Source of the DNA: an uncultured Clostridia bacterium
GTDB lineage: Bacteria > Bacillota > Clostridia > Oscillospirales > Oscillospiraceae
Assembly: GCA_937892865.1 (NCBI GenBank)
Contig: CALBJG010000004.1
Span: 1 to 10,215, forward strand
Direction of reading: 5' to 3'
DNA: 10,215 bases
Within the stretch, counting starts at the first letter, position 1. Each line of letters begins with the position of its first letter. The position numbers were made by a program, and so were the translations under genes. The notes beneath the pieces are model-generated. The model ran no database searches and had not been told where the DNA came from. It saw only the letters and a program-made list of their open reading frames with translations. This document shows, one piece after another, positions 7,047-10,215 of this stretch.

Positions 7047-8642
7047 TTATTTCAGGTTTACAGGAGCAGTCAAAGTGCCCTTGGCGGGATAATTACCCGC
7101 CAAAACCTCCAGGCCTGCCATAACCGCCTTTGCTGCGGCAGTGGTGACCAGCACATTGGGAATATGGGGGAAGCCCTCCAGGGCAAAGGGATTGCCGAAA
7201 TGCACCGACGCGGTGATCATACCGGACACCTGCATTGCCTCTACCAGGGAAATAATGGGAGGCGTAAACTCCTCTCGGCCGGCGTAGGCCTTGCCTTCCA
7301 TAAAGGTGACGAACACCACATCATCGTAGGTAACGGCTCTGTGGAGGGTGTTGTTGATATCTGTGGGAATAGGGAACTGGCAAATGGGATGCACATCGGA
7401 GTTGGGGAACAATTCCTTGATTCGTTCCATTACCCGCTCCGGCTTATACCAGTTGACAGAGAATGTATCAATGGCTAGCTGCTGTTCCGTAGCCTGGGCT
7501 TCGTTGGGCACAAGGACAACAAACAGATGCTTGCCGTCACGGGAGATGATGGGGCCGTCGTTGTTATCTCTTCTTACAAAGATAGAATCCTTGTGGATGC
7601 GCTCGATGGCCTCCTCGTCCTCCGGGGTGACCTCGGTGTGCTTGATCTGCATTTCCATCAGTTTATGCTGGGCCTCCAGCACCTTCTTGGTAGCCGCATC
7701 CAACCGCTCGTCAGAGAGGATACCTTTCTTGTATGCGCCGTAGACGCAGTTCCACATCTTTTCGTAGTTACGGCCGCCAACCAGCGCAATATCATTGCCC
7801 TGCTCAACGGCAAGACCCTTGGAATCGGTATCGCCAAACTTGGCAACAATGCCCATCATAGAAAGACCATCGGTGATGGCAAAGCCGTCGAAGCCGTGGT
7901 CACGGATAATGCCGATGACCTTCTTGGAAAGGCTGGCGGGATAATCGGGGTCAATATTGGGAATTCTGCAGTGGCCGGTCATAATGCCGTCCAGCAGATT
8001 CTCTTTCATCAGTTCGAAATAGGGGAACAGATTGTAGTCCACCAACTCTTCCTCGGTGAGCATAGAGCAGGTTTCTGCCATATGGGAGTCGATCAAACCC
8101 TCTGTCTCTGCGCCGGGATAATGCTTGCCGACAGTCAGAACGCCGCTGTCGTGCATACCCCGGGCAATGGCGGCAGCCAGCTTGGAAACCCGGTACTTGT
8201 CCGCGCCCAAAGTCCGCTTGTTGCCGGAGCAGATGGTTGCGCCCTTGACCATGTCAAGCAAGGGATTACAAACCACATTGTAACCCATGTTATGGGCGGT
8301 GACTGCGGTTACCTTGCCGAATTCGTAGGCCAGTTCTTCGCTGTCGGTCATACCAACGGCGTTGTGGTTGCCGATAAGATATTCTCCCATACCGCTCTCT
8401 GCATCGGTAATGACCAGCAACGGATAATCGGCGATTTCGTGGATCTTTTTCATAATATCCTCGAAATCCGGAGTGGAAGGGTATACCCACACCATACCCA
8501 AACAACGGTTGCGGATACAATTGTAGATAAATTCGTCACCTTCGGGATTCCGGTTCCAGGGGTCAAACTGGGCGCAGGTGACCATACTGATCTTCTGCTC
8601 TGGGGTCAGATCTTCAAATTTGATCTCTCTTAATTCTTTCAT
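7047..8642 (-). CDS. GH3 family NagZ-like beta-N-acetylhexosaminidase (or phosphorylase)
   Basis: This 531-residue glycoside hydrolase family 3 protein has a TIM barrel (about 1-350) and a C-terminal alpha/beta domain (about 375-531, with VHFGNPFALE). The predicted nucleophile is Asp-258 in GFAITDGLSM. The Asp-185/His-187 pair in IDSH matches the Asp-His acid/base dyad known from NagZ enzymes, and Lys-173/His-174 and Asp-80 (ITDAESG) match substrate-binding positions. The usual KHFPGHG motif reads KHYPGAE here, so specificity may differ. Two-domain NagZ proteins occur in Bacillus, and some members use phosphate instead of water. There is no signal peptide, which points to cytoplasmic action on imported N-acetylglucosaminides. 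The start has AGGAG six bases upstream (8649-8653). It is a paralogue of the next gene upstream, 35 bases away. Confidence 0.85.
   Translation of the reverse strand: MKELREIKFEDLTPEQKISMVTCAQFDPWNRNPEGDEFIYNCIRNRCLGMVWVYPSTPDFEDIMKKIHEIADYPLLVITDAESGMGEYLIGNHNAVGMTDSEELAYEFGKVTAVTAHNMGYNVVCNPLLDMVKGATICSGNKRTLGADKYRVSKLAAAIARGMHDSGVLTVGKHYPGAETEGLIDSHMAETCSMLTEEELVDYNLFPYFELMKENLLDGIMTGHCRIPNIDPDYPASLSKKVIGIIRDHGFDGFAITDGLSMMGIVAKFGDTDSKGLAVEQGNDIALVGGRNYEKMWNCVYGAYKKGILSDERLDAATKKVLEAQHKLMEMQIKHTEVTPEDEEAIERIHKDSIFVRRDNNDGPIISRDGKHLFVVLVPNEAQATEQQLAIDTFSVNWYKPERVMERIKELFPNSDVHPICQFPIPTDINNTLHRAVTYDDVVFVTFMEGKAYAGREEFTPPIISLVEAMQVSGMITASVHFGNPFALEGFPHIPNVLVTTAAAKAVMAGLEVLAGNYPAKGTLTAPVNLK
8524..8578 (-). 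repeat. 55-base block identical to the second GH3 gene (copy 1)
   Basis: This block is identical base for base to 10161-10215, at an offset of 1637 bases. It encodes FDPWNRNPEGDEFIY near the N-terminus of the GH3 protein. Synonymous positions are identical too, whereas the flanking sequence toward lower coordinates differs at many positions. Confidence 0.9.
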
Positions 8643-8677
8643 AAAAAACTCCTGATTCTTTGTTATAGGCTGTCAAA

Positions 8678-10215
8678 TCATTCGAATTTCACATCGTATG
8701 TCAGTGTTCCCTTTGCAGGATAGTTGCCTGCCAGTACATCCAAAGCGGCATTTACACCCCGTCTTGATGATGTGCTGTAGATAATGGTGGGAATATGGGG
8801 CAGCGGTTCCAGCGCATAGGGAGAACCAAAGTGAACAATTGCAGAAACCTGATCAGAAACCTGCATTGCCTCGATCATTGAGAGGAAAGGAGGCGCAAAT
8901 TCCTCTCTGCCGCCATATGCTCTGCCGTGGGTGACAGTCACATAGATCACATCATCAAAGTCTACTGCTTTGCGCAATGTGCGCTGGATCACGTTGGCTG
9001 TGGGGAATTCCTTCACAACAGCAACCTCGGAGTTGGGGAACAGTTCGCCCAATTTTTCAACAAAGTAGGAAGGCTCATACCAGCGCTGTGTAAATGTGTC
9101 GATGGGCAACTGCTTTTCGTTCAGTTGATCGTCGATATCCGCCATAACAATGAACAGGTGCTTTCCGTCACGGGAAACAGCAGGGGATTTTCCGTCGTCA
9201 GTTTTGGCAAAGACCGCATTTTTGCTTAAGGTCTCCATTGCCTCGATGTCTTCTTCCGTGACCTCTGTGAATTTCGGCTGCATTTCGAACACCTTATGCT
9301 GCGCCGCCAGTACGTGCTTTGTGGCTTCGTCCAGACGCTCTATGGAGAGAATACCTTTCTTATAGCAGTCGTAGACCATATTGTACATTTTTTCATAGTT
9401 GCGACCGCCAACCAGCGCAATATCGTTGCCCTGCTCGATGGCAAGACCCTTGGAATCAGAGTCACCGAACTTAGCAACAATACCCATCATAGAAAGACCG
9501 TCTGTGATGGCAAAGCCATCGAAGCCCAATTCCCGAATGATGCTGATCACCTTCTTGGAAAGGCTTGCGGGATAGTCAGGGTCAATATTGGGAATACGGG
9601 TATGGGAGGTCATAACACCGTCCAATAGATCTTCCTTCATCAATTCCAGATAAGGGAACAGACAATAATCGATCAACTCATCTTTTGTTACGGGGGAGAG
9701 GGCTTCTGCCATATGAGAATCGATGGGGCGCCCAGAATTATGTTCGGCACTGGGATAGTGTTTTCCGACCGTTAAAACACCGCCATCGTGCATACCACGG
9801 GCAACGGCAGCAGCCAATTGCGCCACCCGGTATTTGTTGCTTCCTATAGAACGACGGTTACCGGAAGCAATTGCAGCACCTTTAACCATATCAAGAAGCG
9901 GGTTACAAACAACATTGTAGCCCATATTCCGGGCTGTGACTGCTGTGACCTTGCCAAATTCGTATGCCAGTTCCTCACTGTCGGCCATACCGATGGTATT
10001 ATGTCCGCCGGTGCCGGAGGGACCCATACCGTTTTCTGCATCTGTGAAGATCAAAAGGGGATAATCCGCGATCTCATAGATCTTCTTCATAATGTCTTTA
10101 TAGTCCGATGTGGTGGGATATACCCAAACCGCGCCCAGACTGCGGTTGCGGATGCAGTTATAGATAAATTCGTCACCTTCGGGATTCCGGTTCCAGGGGT
10201 CAAACTGGGCGCAGG
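8678..10215 (-). CDS. GH3 family NagZ-like enzyme, second copy (5' end outside window)
   Basis: The frame stays open past the internal Met at 10090 to the window edge. The extra 41 codons (CAQFDPWNRNPEGDEFIYN...) match residues 23 onwards of the downstream GH3 protein, so about 22 N-terminal residues are missing and 511 are visible. It keeps the nucleophile (Asp of GFAITDGLSM, visible residue 238), the Asp-His dyad of IDSH (165 and 167), Lys-His of KHYP (151-152) and the C-terminal domain with VHFGSPYALE. The loop between KHYP and DSH is longer than in its paralogue (SAEHNSGRP against GAETEGL), which is where the substrates may differ. The two proteins are clearly homologous over their whole length, most strongly in the barrel. 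It is probably the more promoter-proximal gene of the glycan operon; the promoter is not in the window. Confidence 0.85.
   Translation of the reverse strand, partial: CAQFDPWNRNPEGDEFIYNCIRNRSLGAVWVYPTTSDYKDIMKKIYEIADYPLLIFTDAENGMGPSGTGGHNTIGMADSEELAYEFGKVTAVTARNMGYNVVCNPLLDMVKGAAIASGNRRSIGSNKYRVAQLAAAVARGMHDGGVLTVGKHYPSAEHNSGRPIDSHMAEALSPVTKDELIDYCLFPYLELMKEDLLDGVMTSHTRIPNIDPDYPASLSKKVISIIRELGFDGFAITDGLSMMGIVAKFGDSDSKGLAIEQGNDIALVGGRNYEKMYNMVYDCYKKGILSIERLDEATKHVLAAQHKVFEMQPKFTEVTEEDIEAMETLSKNAVFAKTDDGKSPAVSRDGKHLFIVMADIDDQLNEKQLPIDTFTQRWYEPSYFVEKLGELFPNSEVAVVKEFPTANVIQRTLRKAVDFDDVIYVTVTHGRAYGGREEFAPPFLSMIEAMQVSDQVSAIVHFGSPYALEPLPHIPTIIYSTSSRRGVNAALDVLAGNYPAKGTLTYDVKFE
10161..10215 (-). repeat. 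55-base block identical to the first GH3 gene (copy 2, runs into window edge)
   Basis: This is the partner of 8524-8578. The identity may extend beyond the window, so its true length is not known. The two genes form a direct tandem duplication. Confidence 0.9.

Noticed and set aside
7527..8633. Long plus-strand open frame of 368 codons opposite the GH3 gene
   Set aside because: It lies wholly antisense to a GH3 gene with clear catalytic motifs, resembles no family I know, and a similar antisense frame appears opposite the paralogous gene. It is a by-product of codon use on the coding strand.
10090..10092. Met codon near 10090 as the start of the second GH3 gene
   Set aside because: The frame continues upstream with strong similarity to residues 23-64 of the paralogue, so the true start lies outside the window.

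Overview
The window looks like chromosomal DNA of an anaerobic Gram-positive bacterium of the Clostridia, perhaps an Oscillospiraceae/Ruminococcaceae-type gut commensal. This is inferred from gene content: an NPETG-type sortase signal, a lipoprotein binding protein, strong AGGAGG ribosome binding sites, a clostridial-type sirohaem/Fe-S protein and NagZ-like GH3 enzymes. No rRNA or other marker gene is present, so the taxonomic call is tentative.

Layout. At the left edge (1-185, + strand) is the last 60 residues of a cell-wall-anchored surface protein, followed by a strong rho-independent terminator. Everything else is on the minus strand and reads right to left. From the right edge to 5061 there are two tandem paralogous GH3 (NagZ-like) genes, the first cut by the window edge, and then a 654-residue protein with a predicted glycosidase-like TIM barrel. 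These three are tightly spaced and probably one operon whose promoter lies beyond the window. A hairpin just after the 654-residue gene overlaps a good sigma-A promoter, which starts a second operon. That operon runs azlC, azlD, a sirohaem/4Fe-4S reductase-like protein, a lipoprotein binding protein, a FecCD permease and an ABC ATPase (4990 down to 280). Its genes overlap or are separated by at most 12 bases.

How the genes may work together. The GH3 pair and the 654-residue protein show no signal peptide, so they probably degrade an imported amino-sugar-containing or related glycan in the cytoplasm. The second operon encodes a complete importer of the iron-siderophore/haem/cobalamin class, together with a redox protein that could act on the imported metal complex, and a two-component amino-acid exporter. 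The substrate of neither operon can be read from the sequence.

The points most worth a second look are the Fe-S protein embedded in the importer operon, the unassigned 654-residue protein beside the GH3 pair, and a 55-base block identical between the two GH3 genes at the window edge. I saw no tRNA, rRNA, CRISPR array, insertion sequence or phage gene. No gene-free stretch exceeds 300 bases.
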